64,000 nt of DNA from Aptenodytes patagonicus (GCF_965638725.1 NC_134951.1:22265746-22329745); one strand, 5' to 3'; shown: positions 25,629 through 38,748, counted from the first letter of the stretch. The notes: a model not told the origin generated them from the sequence alone. Numbers and translations are program-made.

Positions 25629-28600
25629 AATATTTGCAGTGAAGTAAAGTTTGTACCAGCTGGAGATCTGGACCATATATTTTAAATATTGTATTTCTGC
25701 TACCTTTTGTGACTTTGGGCTATAAAACTCATTCTCTATATGTAGGTCTAGCAGAGCATGACATTAAGGAAAGCTGAAGGATAAGGGGCTACGTTAACTG
25801 TAAGAATTACTTCCCATGGCAGACTTTTAATATTGGCAGAGAATCACAGGTTTGGTTTAGGAGTAAAGCAGAAATCAGGCTGACAGTGGGCCAACACTAA
25901 CTGGCCAATTTTGACTACTCCTACCCTCAGGATTTTTGCATAGTTGCATTTCTGTTACATTAGCTATAAATCAACATGTGAACACAGTAAATAGTTAATT
26001 AGAAAAATCCCCCTCTGATCTGTGAAGAGGATTAGTTCAATTTTTTTTTTCCCACGTATCGAAGAAACAGAATTTAAGAACAGTTGCCCCATAAAAACAG
26101 GGAGGAGAATCTATATAAAAATCATTTATGGGGGTATTGTATGAAGTCAAATTAAAAATTGGTGAAACTGAACAACTAGCAGCAGAGATTTGCTGATAAT
26201 GCAACAGATTAAAGAGCTGTGGAACAAAGATATCTGCATATTTCCAGATGCTTGACCATCTGCTATTTTTCTTATTACCTGTTTGATTTCAGATTTGAAA
26301 CTTCTAGTTGAATCGCTGCAATTGGGATTTTAAAATTAGCACATTCTAGAGCCACAGGGGACACATTATTATTTACATTAACAAAATTACACTAGTGTTA
26401 TTTGCAATAACAGACATTCCTGCTTAAATGGGAAGGTGGCAAGTATCTTAGAGATACCAGAAGAGTAACTCTATGTGAAGCAAGCACTTCCTCTAGCATT
26501 ATACAATATTTTTATGATGGATGAAGAGCTAAAATGTTCTGGGATCAACTTTAGATATGTTAAATTCACATCAGCAATAATCTCACGGAAATTATACATA
26601 GATGCAGTCAGTAGCAATCCCTTGAATTTACTGTAATGCTAGTCTGGAAGTTCTCTTTTTATGTCTAATTGCTAAAATAGAGTTTACACCTAATGAAAAG
26701 GGCTTGCATTTCTGCTGGTCTACAGAGTAAAATTTTTGTGCACCCTTTTTGGCAAGAAATCTCTTTTTTTCCAATAAAAGATTGCTATGGATAATACCTT
26801 TCAAATCTCTTCCAAATATTTGCTGCCAGAATGGTTTGACTCCAAAAGTTTTGCAAGTAGATGTTTTTGAATGTTGCCAGAAATAATTCTGAAGTCTTCT
26901 GTTAGTAATATAGATTCAGTGCAGAGAAAGCCATCAAAAGTTTTAGCACATTGCCTCCTGTATGCCTTACTTTATTAGAGAACGATGTATTGCTACATCT
27001 TCAGTCAGCATAAATCAATCTAGTACAACCATGAGGATTTTTGCCAGCTCTGATCTAGTGTCTAGTCAATCCTTGGCCTGTCCACTAAAACAACAGATAA
27101 GTTTGCCAAGTTGGACCAACTAGCTTTATTTGTATGCTTCTGCTTTGATATGAGAAATGCGGGCCTATAGTATCGATCCAAAATGTATTGTTTGGTGCCC
27201 CGGTAAAGAATCTTGCCTACCATTAAATTAATTTCATTGTCTCCTTCTCTTACACTTATACTATACAACTCAAAATAGCAACCGCTGTCACTGTTTGTTC
27301 TGGATCTTGACCCAGCTTCTGTAGAAGTCAAGGGCAAACTACCGGCTGCTGAGACAGAAGATCAGTCATCAAAAGCAAAAAAAAAAACCCCGGAGTACTA
27401 GGTCTTCACAGGGACATGCAGGAGAAGATGTAGTCATGCAGTCATTATGTAGAAGGGAATTTTTCTGGGGATGAAGCAGTCAGGATGTTTATCAGAGCTT
27501 TGTTCATGTTATGTTCTGGAGTTAGCATGCTTTTCCATTTCAAAAGTCCTTTTATTAGCTGGCTTCTTGCCAGGTAGCATTTTTGTTTCCATACTACCTT
27601 GCAAATTTCCCTGGAAACATTTGTTCCTCCAAACTGTGCCTGAATATTTATCTATTTTTCCAGTACATCTTAAAAAATTGTTTGCATTTACTAACATGTA
27701 AAGAACCCTACTAACATAAATAAAACAGAAAACAGTAAGGAATTTGGGTCTGATCTTTCAAAGCTTTTTCCCACCAGCTTTGATAGTATTCCTCAGGAGA
27801 ATTAAGTATACTTAATTAAGTGCATTTCAGAATTGGCCTCCTCAGCTGAAGCAAAGTTTAGGTCCTGTTGGAGAGACTTTTTGGGTAAGCCCCAGAATTT
27901 AGATCTCAAAAGCCGGGTGCCACACAACTCGTATGTTTTAAAGTATAAAACTTTTCTGCCATTATCAGAAGAGTTTGCCTGTTGGATAGAGACTTGGTCA
28001 AGAAATGAAGGGAATTCCCAGAAGAGTGACCCAAACACCTTTTCAAAGGCTGAAGACTGGGAGAGGGAAAGTTTAAAGGGAAAAGAAGGAATTTTTCCAC
28101 ACTTGCTATTTAAGTAGATGTACTCAGTTCCTTATTCACCTTTTCCAACCTCTCTTCCATGATCTCATATTTGCACTTCTTCACCTACCGCATCTTTTAT
28201 TTCTTCTCTGAGACTGCTGTGGACAGCATCACAGTTCTTGACAGTGTGCTGGCACAGGATAATATTTGTATTATCAGTGTTGCTAAAGGATTTGGAGAGA
28301 TTTGTCCTATAATACCAGTACTGTGTACTTGGTCATCCAGACAGAGTAAACTGGTGGTCAGTCCCACCACTGTAAAGATTTAGCACTTAATGCATCATAA
28401 CTGGTGAGTGGGTGTTGGCTGCCTTTGCTATAGTTGGAAGCTGTGGCATGTAAGATGCTATGCTTTTATTCTAGGGTACAGAAGACATTAAAATATGACT
28501 AATACACTATGAAACAGAAAGATATCAGACTTCCTATGGTTAAGAATACACACAAGATGGTTATTTTTGAATGTTTATTATCCTAGCTGGCAACATTTGG

Positions 28601-30666
28601 ATTTCTGTTTTTCTCTTTATTTGTATGTGTTCTTCAGCTTTGTGGAATGCATGTTTGTTCTCCACATATTCTTAGAGCCATGCGTTTCTAGTCAGTAGTG
28701 AGACCTCGCAGGTTTATCACATAATGATTATTCCCTATTCTTTGTGGACAGATGCTTGTTTCTAGTATAGAATTTTGCCACCTTCTCTAGTAATTTTTTT
28801 TTTCTTCTTTAGCTCTGGGTATCAAATAAGGGTAATTCTTGCATTTTGTGCTGTGGAACTACTCCTTATTAGAGAGCTCTTCTGTAAAAAAATGTTTGTT
28901 CCTCATTCTCTTGCAATCTTTCTCTCAATAATTGATGTACCTCCATTTACTTCAATAGATTCAGCTGGCTAAAAGGTGTTGCAGTAAGATTTCTCTTGAA
29001 ACTATATGTAGTCTTTCCACAGACAGTCAGAAACTGGTAACAGATATACTACAAATGCTCATTTGGACTTTGCTGTTTTAGGATTACGCAATTCTTTAAG
29101 ATTTATTTTGCCTTGTTTTAGCAAGATTATTATTTTTTCAATTTAGCTCCATTTTGCTTTTGCCTTCCATAAAGACACATGTGCATATACAGACATGAAC
29201 AAATGTACAAATCCTGGTTTCTTTAGCATAGTACATTGTACTAAATGCAGAATTTTGCTATCTTCTTTTTTCTCAGAGGAGGATAAATTTTTATGAATTT
29301 GTAGAATTTGGAGTGGAAAAGAGGCTGGTAGGCAATGCTTATGGGAAGTGAGTTTGAACTGATTTGGAAGAATGAGCTTAAGGTGATTTTGTAGCACTTC
29401 TTTACCACTCACTGCTCAATGCCATAACATGCATCTCCTCTAAATCTATCTATAAATGAACTGACTCTTAAATTAATATTTTTGATTGTCGTATTAACAT
29501 TTCTTCATATGGTGGGAGATGCTGTAACATTTTCATTAATAGAAAAGAATGCTATTATTTAGTCCTGCTTTTTTCTGTTTTCATTTGCATGTTTATCCTT
29601 ACAGCAGTTTTGTTTGAGTCAAAATGGTTTCAGTTTTTTCAAAATTATCCTGGGAAGAATCATCTAGGATGATTCTATGATGAAGATGATATGGCATAGC
29701 ATCCTATAGGAAAAAGTTGATATGTACCTGAGACATAAAGGATTTGCTTATAATCACTTTACAATCATTCTGGACCATAAGTTTAAAAAGGTAACCAATC
29801 CGTTATTTCTATTAGGAGTAATGCGGACAAAATAAGATATGAAGCTATTTAGGTGGTTTTTTTCCTGAAACCAGTAGTTCTTATGAACGTGGGAGACATT
29901 CTGTGGCTTGATTCATGTATATTTTGTCAGAAACAATCTCATGGTTTGAGGGATAATCTCATTTCACATGGTGCAGGGGGGAGGGCAATTTTTAAGTGCA
30001 GTCAGTAAAATGACATTAACTACAGTGAATACGCATATGCAAACAAACACAAAGTCCTGTGTGAACTGATCCTCAGCTTCCTGTGGGAATGACATCTTCA
30101 ATGGATTATATTTGAGCCCACTGAGAATCAGTTGGGATGACAGCTGAGCTGGAAGCTATGCAAGAATACTGGCTGCCGTCTGGTTTCGTGTATGTTAGTG
30201 ATACCTATACTTAGCCTGCTGTCTGGGGTACAGACAGTAAAATTGGTATGAAGGATGGCTGTAAAAGGAGCCTGATGTGTGATTCTTCCAGGCAGTTGTA
30301 ACATTATTGTCAAGTTGCTTCCTGAAATGTGTTTTCTATTTATGACCTGTTTTATGGCTCAAGGACTTTTTTATTCAGTTGTTAGTATTGGTTATTTTCA
30401 CACTTTATGCTTGATGCATTTCTTGATAGCAAGGTAACTTCTTAAAAGTAAAGACTCTTTAAAGTGTAGGAATTATATGCACAGAGCGGAATTAGCAAGT
30501 TATGTATATGGGCAACATAATACGAAGCTCTGAACAGAGATCTGGCTCTAACTTGCTGGACATTCTATCTGTGAATATATATTTAGAATTGCATTACGTT
30601 GCTTCATCAGAAATGGCTTTATGTGTAGGGGTGATATGTGAACAGATTAAAATAGAAGCATTAAAT

Positions 30667-31535
30667 CATAGAATCATAGAATCGTTTAGGTTGGAAAAGA
30701 CCTTTAAGATCATCAAGTCCAACCGTTAACCTAGCACTGCCAAGTTCAACAATACACCATGTCCCTAAGCACCACATCTACATGTCTTTTAAATACCTCC
30801 AAGGATGATGATTCAACCACTTCCCTGGGCAGCCTGTTCCAATGCTTGAGAACCCTTTCGGTGAAGACATTTTTCCTAACATCCACTCTAAACCTCCCCT
30901 GGCGCAACTTGAGGCCATTTCCTCTCGTCCTATTGCTAATTACTTGAGAAAAGAGACCGACACCCACCTTGCTACAACCTCCTTTCAGGTAGTTGTAGAG
31001 AGTGATGAGGTCTCCCCTCAGCCTCTTTTTCTCCAGGCTAAACAACCCCAGTTCCCTCAGCCGCTCCTCAGAAGACTTGTGCTCCAGACCCTTCACCAGC
31101 TTTGTTGCCCTTCTTTGGACATGTTCCAGCACCTCAATGTCTTTCTTGTAGTGAGGGGCCCAAAACTGAACACAGCATTCGAGGTGCGGCCTCACCAGTG
31201 CCGAGTACAGGGGCACGATCACTTCCCTACTCCTGCTGGTCACACTATTTCTGATACAGGCCAGCATGCCATTGGCCTTCTTGGCTGCCTGGGCACACTG
31301 CTGGCTTATATTCAGCCGGCTGTCGACCAGCGCTCCCAGGTCCTTTTCCGACAGGCAGCTTTCCAGCCACTCTTCCCCAAGCCTGTACCGCTGCATGGGG
31401 TTGTTGTGAGCCAAGTGCAGGACCCGGCACTTGGCCTTGTTGAACCTCATACAACTGGCCTTGGCCCATCGATCCAGCCTGTCCAGGTCCCTCTGCAGAG
31501 CCTTCCTACCCTCGAGCAGATCAACACTCCTGCCC
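30667..31535 (-). mobile_element. 5'-truncated CR1 LINE
   Basis: The plus strand starts with the CR1 tail (CATAGAATCATAGAATC) and the GGTTGGAAAAGACCT block, and runs to a 5' truncation just after the FADDTKL region. A 4-base AAAT at 30663-30666 and 31536-31539 may be a target duplication, but it is short. Closely related to the nested CR1 at 1955-2873 and truncated at nearly the same place. Confidence 0.88.
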
Positions 31536-31558
31536 AAATAGTCATGGCCTTTGACCAA
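30746..31558 (-). pseudogene. CR1 ORF2 C-terminal fragment (RT tail)
   Basis: A 270-codon open frame; its first ~8 codons are flanking DNA. It holds the [34 protein letters not shown] and [20 protein letters not shown] blocks and the C-terminus VFKRHVD. There is no endonuclease and no RT active site. The intact frame points to a fairly young insertion, but truncation makes it dead on arrival. Confidence 0.8.
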
Positions 31559-31754
31559 AAACTCAAGGTCATGAGGGTGATGTGTAAATCAGATTCCCTT
31601 AGTTCCTTCAAAACTTCTGCCACTAAATAATGGTATTAAGATCATTTAGAAGTGATTTATTGATGTGAAAATTATACCGGTGATATAACTTACATTTCAA
31701 GAAGCAAGAAGAAGTTTCAAGTAGGAATAAGAAGGCTTTTGTGTACATTGATAA

Positions 31755-32105
31755 GTTTCTCCTGAGCCTTCCCTTCTCTAGGCTGAACAGTCCCAACTCC
31801 CTCAGCCCTTCCTCATGTCAGATGTTTATCATCTTCATGGCTCTTTGCTGGATTCACTCCAGTATGTCCATGTCTCTCTTGTCCTGAGGGGCTCAGAGCT
31901 GTACCCAACACTCCAGATGGGTCTCACCAGTGGAGCGGAGGGGAAGAATCACCTTCCTCAACCTGCTGGCAACGCTCTGCTTAAAGGAGTCCAGGAGGCT
32001 GTTAGCCTTTTCTATGACAGCGCTTTGCTAACTCATGGTCAACTTCGTATCACCAGGGCCCCCAGGGCCTTCTCTGCTTTCCAGCTGGTTGCCACCAGCT
32101 TGTAC
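31755..32105 (-). mobile_element. Divergent CR1 fragment
   Basis: The plus strand reads CTAGGCTGAACAGTCCCAAC, then TTCACTCCAGTATGTCCATG, TCCTGAGGGGCTCAGAGCTG and CACTCCAGATGGGTCTCACC. These are the reverse complement of the CR1 RT tail as also seen at 1-300. It is more diverged and of the same broad type as the old element at the window start. Neither end is intact. Confidence 0.72.
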
Positions 32106-35100
32106 TGTTCCAGGCAGAGAGCACATGAAGTAGTCTTGGTCTCAGTCTCCCTCAAAGGAGTTGGTTTCACACACAGCTCAAGGCATAACGGTTTTTCAAC
32201 TTAGTCAGCCAAGCTGGGTGTATAAAACTGACTGTTGTGAATATCCTTCCCTTCAGCCTGTGGAGTATTTTTAACTATCTTTTCATACCCTTATAAAATG
32301 AGCAAGAAGTTATGAGCAGCAGCCTCTGTCTGAATAGTTAGAAATTAACCTGGAAAGGAATCTAAAGAGCAGAAACGTGATAGAAGTGCTAAAGTGGAGC
32401 GGCTCTATAGGAGCTTTAATGTGCATCCTCACTCCCTTCCTTTCACTGAAATTACGTAAGTTTTTGAATTATTATTACTGCTTTTAACTTGCCAAAGTGA
32501 CATTTAATATGTAATTAAAAATAAATAACTTAATAAATGCTTGTTTTCAAAACTAATTCCTAGGAATTATCTTCTTTCAACTTAATTCTAGCTGAGGCTT
32601 AATGGTGGGACAAAACTTTGCAGACTAGAGGTATCATCTATCCTTGTTTGAATGTGGATATCCTCTTTCCAGACTGCCAGTCTGCCAATGCTAAACAACT
32701 CCTTCAGTCCTGATCTGGAATGAGTATTTTTCTTGTCTTTGTGCAACTGCCACAGCATCTTATTTCACATTATCTGAAGAAATTCCAGGGTTTCTCTGCA
32801 ATCTTGAGGTCATTTGATTTGTAGATGTAGTGAAGAATATGTTCAGTGTATCCTGCCTTTATAAGGAATCATCAGAAGTCACTGCTAATGGATAGCTTGC
32901 TAATTGGGGAATGATTTCATATAATTCAATCTCAAATGAAGTTCATTAGAGTGGACTGAACAGTATGAATGCTAACAGCTGTCAATTGTAAAACAATAAT
33001 TTATGCTAAAATGTCTAGGATGTAAAAGAAAACAGAGTAACTTGGCAGTATAAATGTTGTGTGTGAAGTAGGAGGTTTTCCTGCTAACATTATTTTTGGC
33101 TTTTTATGCTTTGTACATTGGATCAGTGGCACTTCATTCAATGTGTATTTTCCTTGAATAACCTGAGAAAGAGAGGGCCAAATGGAAAACTTTTTAAAGG
33201 TCTTGCTGATTTAGTTTAGGAATAAGTTCTGTGATATACTTCATATGCTACTCAAAATCAAGCTGTTTGTCATAATCTAGCAATATTTTACAATGTGTTT
33301 TTCATTCAATGCCTTCTCAACTTGACTGAGCCTGCATTTTATATATAGTACATATAGAGTATGCAAACTCTGTACATATTATACAATCTAAAGGTACCTC
33401 AAATGTAACAGACACCAAAAAAATCTCAGCCCTTCTTTTCATTACGTATATGTTATCGGTCTTTTTGGATGCCTGAAGAGATGAGACCAGACCTGTATCT
33501 ACCTTTAAAATACAAAAAATATAAAAACTATTCTATAAACAGAGCTCTGTTCAATGTAGCAACATAATCTGTCTTTAGCTGGAACAATAACTTGGATTAG
33601 ATTCAAGAGCAGCCCCTTTTCTTACCGTGAAAGGAAGAAGCTTTGAGACAAGCAGCACTGTAAAACTTCTGTGTGACACATTTGAAAAAAATTATTAAGG
33701 ATGTTATGTAAACACTGTGTCTTAGTGCTCTGCAGAGGAAGGAGCTCTCTGCTCCCATCTTTTGGTGATCAGTAGGAGATCTGCTGGCTTTATCTACACA
33801 GTATGTTTATCCAGGGCTACATCTGGACAGAGGCTCCAGGTCTCCTGAGTGGATAGATCATGTACATGAAGTGATACCTGAAACCATGAGCTCTTCTGTT
33901 CACTAATAGATGAAGACCTGGATACTGCCTCCAAAATCTTTGCAGTGTGTAGTTTTAAAAGTCACTGGTAAGTAGCACTACAAGAGTGTAAAGGGAAATA
34001 GGGGTTCCTTCTTCAGGTACAGATCCTTCTCAAGGGAAAGAAATGTTACAGTCTCCACTGTAGAAACATGGCTGAGTTAGCACAGGTGGCTTTTTGCCAG
34101 GGTACCCTACAGGGCTGCATGATCCCAGTGGTTACTTGCTCCCATGGGAATCACGGTATAGGAACAACAGGTACTCCCTTAGACACTGACAACTGGCCAA
34201 CCTGGCCCGTGCACTTGGAGATGGGGTTTTGTACTGACATCAAAATGTTAGCAAGGCTTGCCAGGTGAAGAAAAGTGAAGTAATGTAATAAAGTGGCACT
34301 TACCTCCTGGGTTATCATACCAAACAGAGAATTGATTTGGAAAATATCTATTAAAATCACTAAGTATATCACGGTTGTGTTTTCTCAAGTAGATACTGCA
34401 TGTGCTTCTTTCCTCGGTAAGGTGTTCCTTGATTTGTGTGCATATTCAGTGCTTGTGAGAGAGGGAAAACTGTCTGTTAAGGGTGTCTTGGGAAAGTAGC
34501 TGATGGTTTTCAGTGCAGGCTTGAGGTGTCGGTGGTTGTCCATTTTAAGGGGATTGCAAATTGTTTGAGTCCAGACCTTGCTGTCAGTGATCTCTGGCAG
34601 GAAGGTCACACTTACAAAATGAAAGTGCTTTCAGATCTCAGCTAGTTACTGGTTTAGTAGAAGAAAAAGCAACATATGGCAGCCTGAGAATATGACGTAT
34701 GACACCTATGTGATACATAAAATGACTCTTCCTGACAACTCAAGATTTGAGGATGTCATAGATGTAGTTTCTCTGCCAGCTTCCTACCTTACCTCCCAAA
34801 TGCTGCCCAATGGCTTCCCCATGAAAGCAATCACTATCTGTGCAAGGATGGAGGGCTGTGGAGCAGGGGGTGCTGATCCTCCACAGCTCTTGCTGAGTTC
34901 CTGTCACCTTGCCTGCCCACTGGCACAAAAGGAGTTGAGAAAAACAAAAATCCAGTTCAACTTCGTCTGGGTTCTGCATTTCTTTATGGATTACAGGCAA
35001 AATTCTAAAAACCTGGCAAGCTTAACCTCTTTTTGCAGTCAGCTGAACAATGAGATTTTAGAGGATTTTTGATCATTTTCGCTGCAAGTTACCATAAATT

Positions 35101-36660
35101 CTGAATCTACTTCAAGGAACAAGATGAAATTTTCTCATTATATTTGTTCTCACTTAGAAAACATAGTTGAAATTATTGAAGATGTCTACCTTTTTCTTAT
35201 ACTGCCTTTTAATATGAAACAGCTACAATGGTTCTGGACTGCACCCAAATAGGACAGAAACTGGTAGGTAGGGTCATAAATAGAAAATGGAAACTTACAT
35301 CACAAGAATTCTTGCAACACATACAGTAGTAGTCAATAGTTAGTACTGCCACATTTTTAAAGTTTATCTCATCTTCTTCACAGCAGGTAACTCAGGTTAT
35401 TTGGGCCAGATCTGGCATACACGAAGTGCATTAGTTTTGTTTACACTATGTGTGTGCAGGTTGTGATTCATTATTTATTAGAAATGCTGGAGCTGTAAAC
35501 CTAAGTGTTGAATGCCATAGATCTAAGTGTCCTCCAAACACTAATCCATTCTGTTTCTTAGAGATGATTTAGGATATTATTCACTCAAAATGGAAAGAAA
35601 ATGTCTTACAAATGCTCCAGGGTACCATAGATACAATGTTAATTTTTGGGTTGAAACTGTTGTAACTTGCTTTACGCTTTCCGGCTACACCAACCAATGT
35701 AATATCTGGGTAGTGTATCCGGAGAAAAATTCTCCCAAATCAGTAAACATTATTTTCTACATGATGTCTCATCCATAGCCACTGCACAACTGGAAAAAAC
35801 TTCTGTATGCAGATGCTTTGGTCTTTAGACAAGGAGCTGGCCAAAATATGTCTCCATAGTTTATCAACTTGGCGTGTGTGAAGAAACAGTTTTCGTTCTA
35901 CTTTCTCTCTCAAACCATCATTCCCAAACTCTATGTCACTCTCTCAAATTCTATCTTCCTGTCCCTGGATATAACATTACTACTACCTGAAGTAAAGAAA
36001 CAAAACAAGCTCTAACCCCAATGGACTGCAGGGAAACTGGGACAAGGGAAAGCGGAATCAGGCCTAGAGTATTTAAAGTGCAGCTGTGACGGAAATGAGG
36101 AAGGAAAGAGAAATGTGGGAGGATAAGTAACAAAACCAGAGAAGTGTATGGAAACTCCTGAATTTTCTCAGGGGCATTCTCCACCCCACAACACAGCAAG
36201 TTGGTTAACTTTTTAAATCTCCAACATAATTATACAAAATCTTTCTCTGTCTCTCCCATTGTACCCAGTATGGGTTTCACCTATGTGCCACTGACCTCTT
36301 TGCAAGAATCTCAGTGCATCATTTGAGCTAGTAAATGTAGATATCTGCAATTAATGGTAAAACAGCTTTAACCCATAGCTAAGATGTCTGGCAGGAGATT
36401 TGATTCTTCTGGTTAGTTAAGCCTGGGGCAAACTGCTATGTTTTCCTGGGCAAAGCTTTCTTTCAGGAAAAGAGACTTTGCAGTTGGTCTAATCTTCTGA
36501 GCTCTCAAGCAGGGAACTTGCTGTTCCTTTGTTCTCACAGGATGTTTCCCAGCAAACAAGTGTATTTATAGTAAATATGGGAAGACGCAAAATTAGATAT
36601 AATTTGCCTTGTTGATATGTAGGACAAAATATATAAGCATTAAAATGAATGTCTTCAAAA
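32106..36660. other. AT-rich single-copy DNA, no gene recognised
   Basis: Short unrelated open frames only. I see no domain, splice-consistent exon series or repeat family that I can name. Confidence 0.55.
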
Positions 36661-36665
36661 GCTGC

Positions 36666-37237
36666 TGTTGTGGTTTAACCTCAGTTAGCAACTGAGCACC
36701 ACGCAGCCGCTCACACACTCCCCCCACCTGGTGGGATGGGGGAGAGAATTGGAAGAGCACAAGTGAGAAAAAAGTCATGGGTTGAGATAAAAACAGTTTA
36801 ATAATTGAAATAAAATGATAATGATAATAATAATAATAATATGATAATAATAATATGATAATAATAATAATAATACACAAAGCAAGTGATGCACAGTACA
36901 ATTGCTCACCACCCGCCGACCGATGCCCAGCCAGTCCCCGAGCAGTGGCCCCCCCCGGCCAGCTTCCCCCAGTTTATGTACTGAGCATGACGTCACATGG
37001 TATGGAATGTCCCTTTGGCCAGTTTGGCTGTGCCCCCTCCCAGCTTCTTGTGCACCTCCAGCCTTCTCAGTCAGTAGAGCATGGGAAACTAAAAAGTCCT
37101 TGGCTGGTGTAAGCATTACCTAGCAACAACTAAAACATCGGTGCGTTATCAACTTTGTTCTCATCCTAAATCCAAAACACAGCACTGTACCAGCTACTGG
37201 GAAGGAAATTACCTCTATCCCTGCCGAAACCAGGACA
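36666..37237 (-). repeat. 3' LTR of provirus P1
   Basis: 572 bp, ending (plus strand) CGAAACCAGGACA. It contains a long AATAAT-type stretch (36815-36875) near R/U5. It keeps a perfect palindromic TGACGTCA at 36988-36995; the other three LTRs of P1/P2 have TGACGTCC. It carries an extra ACAGC in AAAACACAGCACTGTACC relative to the other three. Confidence 0.9.
36988..36995 (-). promoter_or_regulatory. Perfect CRE palindrome in LTR U3
   Basis: TGACGTCA is the consensus cAMP-response element bound by CREB/ATF proteins. It sits just upstream of the TATA-like TACATAAA. It is intact only in this LTR; a related TGATGTCA is in E1. Activity is not shown by sequence. Confidence 0.5.
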
Positions 37238-37325
37238 ATATCCACCCCTTATTCTATACCATCTGCGTCATGCTCAAGTCTCATATTTTCCAGTACATTT
37301 TCATTAATCACCACCCCCTTTTTTC

Positions 37326-37350
37326 TATATATATATATATACACACACAC
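37326..37350. repeat. (TA)n(CA)n microsatellite in ERV 3' region
   Basis: A TA run followed by CA repeats, just upstream of the 3' LTR in element orientation. The same locus in P2 (51682-51724) has a longer TA run, so it was carried by the virus and varies in length. Confidence 0.85.
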
Positions 37351-37365
37351 AGAGATATCATTCCC

Positions 37366-38406
37366 TTAGTCTGTGGGCCATCCCTCTAATTCCAGGCTAC
37401 TGGCCCCATTATCCCAGCATCGGAGCAGCCAGGTGACAATATGCTCACCTGGACGATGGCTGAAATCTTTTCGTATATCTTGCAGCTCACTCAGGGATAG
37501 AGATCGGGTGGTCACTGCCTCGTTTATGAGTTCTTCCTCTTCCTCCTCCCCGATCAGCGGCCAGCTCTCCTCCTCCCGTTCTCGTGATGGCCCTTCTCCA
37601 GGGTACTCGTACAGTTCTTCCTCCGGTTCCCTTTTAGAAGAAGCTTCTTCCTCCCTTACTAAACGAGCCGACTTCCGCTTCCAAAATTTCTTCTTGTGTA
37701 CAGGGGCGACTGATACCGGCACAGGCTGGTTCTTTGGTTCAGCCACAGGGCGTGTCGCCGGGGTTGGAGTGGCCGCAGTGCATGTCGCCGGGGTTGGAGT
37801 GGCCGCAGTGCCTGTCACCGGGGTCTGAGTGGCCACAGGGCCTGTTGCCAGCGTCTGAGTAGCTGCAGTGCATGTTGCCGGGGTCTGAGTGGCCGCAGGG
37901 CCTGTCGCCGGGGTCTGAGTGGCTGCAGTGCGTGTCGTTTTACTGTCAGAGCCAGAAACCTTCTCTTCCCTTTGAGGGCACTGAATGGTGTTGAACAGGG
38001 CTCGGTAGGCATGGGCCAGGCCCCAGCACGTTGCAATGATCTGCATCTCTCTGGAGTTGCCAGGGTGACAGCATACTTTGTCCAAATATTCTACTAACTT
38101 TTCAGGATTCTGCACTTGCTCAGGGGTGAAGTTCCAAAACACTGGGGGTGCCCATTGGCCTAGGTACTTGCCCATCTTGTCCCACACACCCTGCCACTCA
38201 TAACTACTCAGCCTTGGGGCAGATCTCTGGATGATATTCTTAAATTGCTTACCAACTTTAGACAAAACCAAAACAATATTCCCAAGAAGTATTAATAGAA
38301 GTATCTTAACTACCCAAGGATGTTCAAAATACTGAAAAGTTACTGTAATGAAGGAGGAAACATCATAGAAGAAGGTAGTGACACTGCCATTCTGTATTTC
38401 CTCCAT
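37366..38406 (-). pseudogene. gag-like ORF of P1 (346 codons, C-terminally truncated)
   Basis: Structural-protein frame from the ATG at 38406. Residues ~31-48 form one strongly hydrophobic segment (ending ILLGNIVLVL). Residues ~65-145 are a globular region with WDKMGKYLGQW. Residues ~160-224 are six and a half 10-residue repeats of the type TAATQTPATG. A basic patch (KKKFWKRK) and a very acidic tract follow, then a capsid-like block RKDFSHRPGEHIVTWLL. The frame then crosses into 3' untranslated sequence, so most of capsid and nucleocapsid are lost. The repeats are minisatellite-like, 30 bp per unit. A membrane-spanning or membrane-anchored Gag N-terminus is unusual; function is inferred from position and from homology with E1. 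Confidence 0.75.
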
Positions 38407-38672
38407 AAAAATCTCTCAGAAAAGTTACTGTAATTGCTAGTTGTCTCCACGAAATGGTATCTGTGGTACAGTAACGGCTTCATTGCGAAACCTACATACC
38501 ACGCTAACGTCAAGGTCAATGTTCTAAAAACAAACCTCACAAGCGAGACATCACTATTCACTGCAGACCACAGCAAACTGCAAAACCCAACACCAATCTT
38601 TAACATGTACAGCAGGAAAAAGAGCACGATGCAGATTATACAAATCAATATCGAGAACAGAGCAACCAACAT
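38340..38672 (-). CDS. Leader ORF of P1, hydrophobic, unknown function
   Basis: The first ATG (38672) lies about 77 bases after the primer-binding site in the context GGTCACAATGTTGG. The 110-codon product has two or three hydrophobic segments (about residues 1-24, 26-38 and 46-63) and a basic tail with FLWRKYR. It overlaps the gag ATG by 67 bases in another frame. I recognise no family. It could be a small membrane protein, a leader peptide that sets gag translation, or a frame later joined to gag by frameshifting. P2 has the same ORF with one residue different. Confidence 0.45.
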   Translation of the reverse strand: MLVALFSILICIICIVLFFLLYMLKIGVGFCSLLWSAVNSDVSLVRFVFRTLTLTLAWYVGFAMKPLLYHRYHFVETTSNYSNFSERFLWRKYRMAVSLPSSMMFPPSLQ

Positions 38673-38748
38673 TGTGACCCACAACTATTAACAGATATAA
38701 GTTCCTTAATACACTCCGGTTAATCTGTTATTATCTCAAACCCTTCGA

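Larger units (their letters stand above)
17114..30660. other. 13.5 kb AT-rich single-copy DNA, no gene recognised
   Basis: No recognisable gene or dated repeat. Open frames are short, AT-driven and without domains. Two small perfect inverted repeats are noted separately (21500-21569 and 25580-25628). A few short stretches (around 23090, 24850 and 25040) carry TTGACTTCAATGG-like words often seen in very old amniote repeat debris. Confidence 0.55.

Noticed and set aside
36593..36901. Frames with poly-Ile/Tyr in the LTRs (also 38790-39182, 51103-51480 and 54619-55030)
   Set aside because: They arise from the AATAAT repeat in LTR R/U5, not from a gene.
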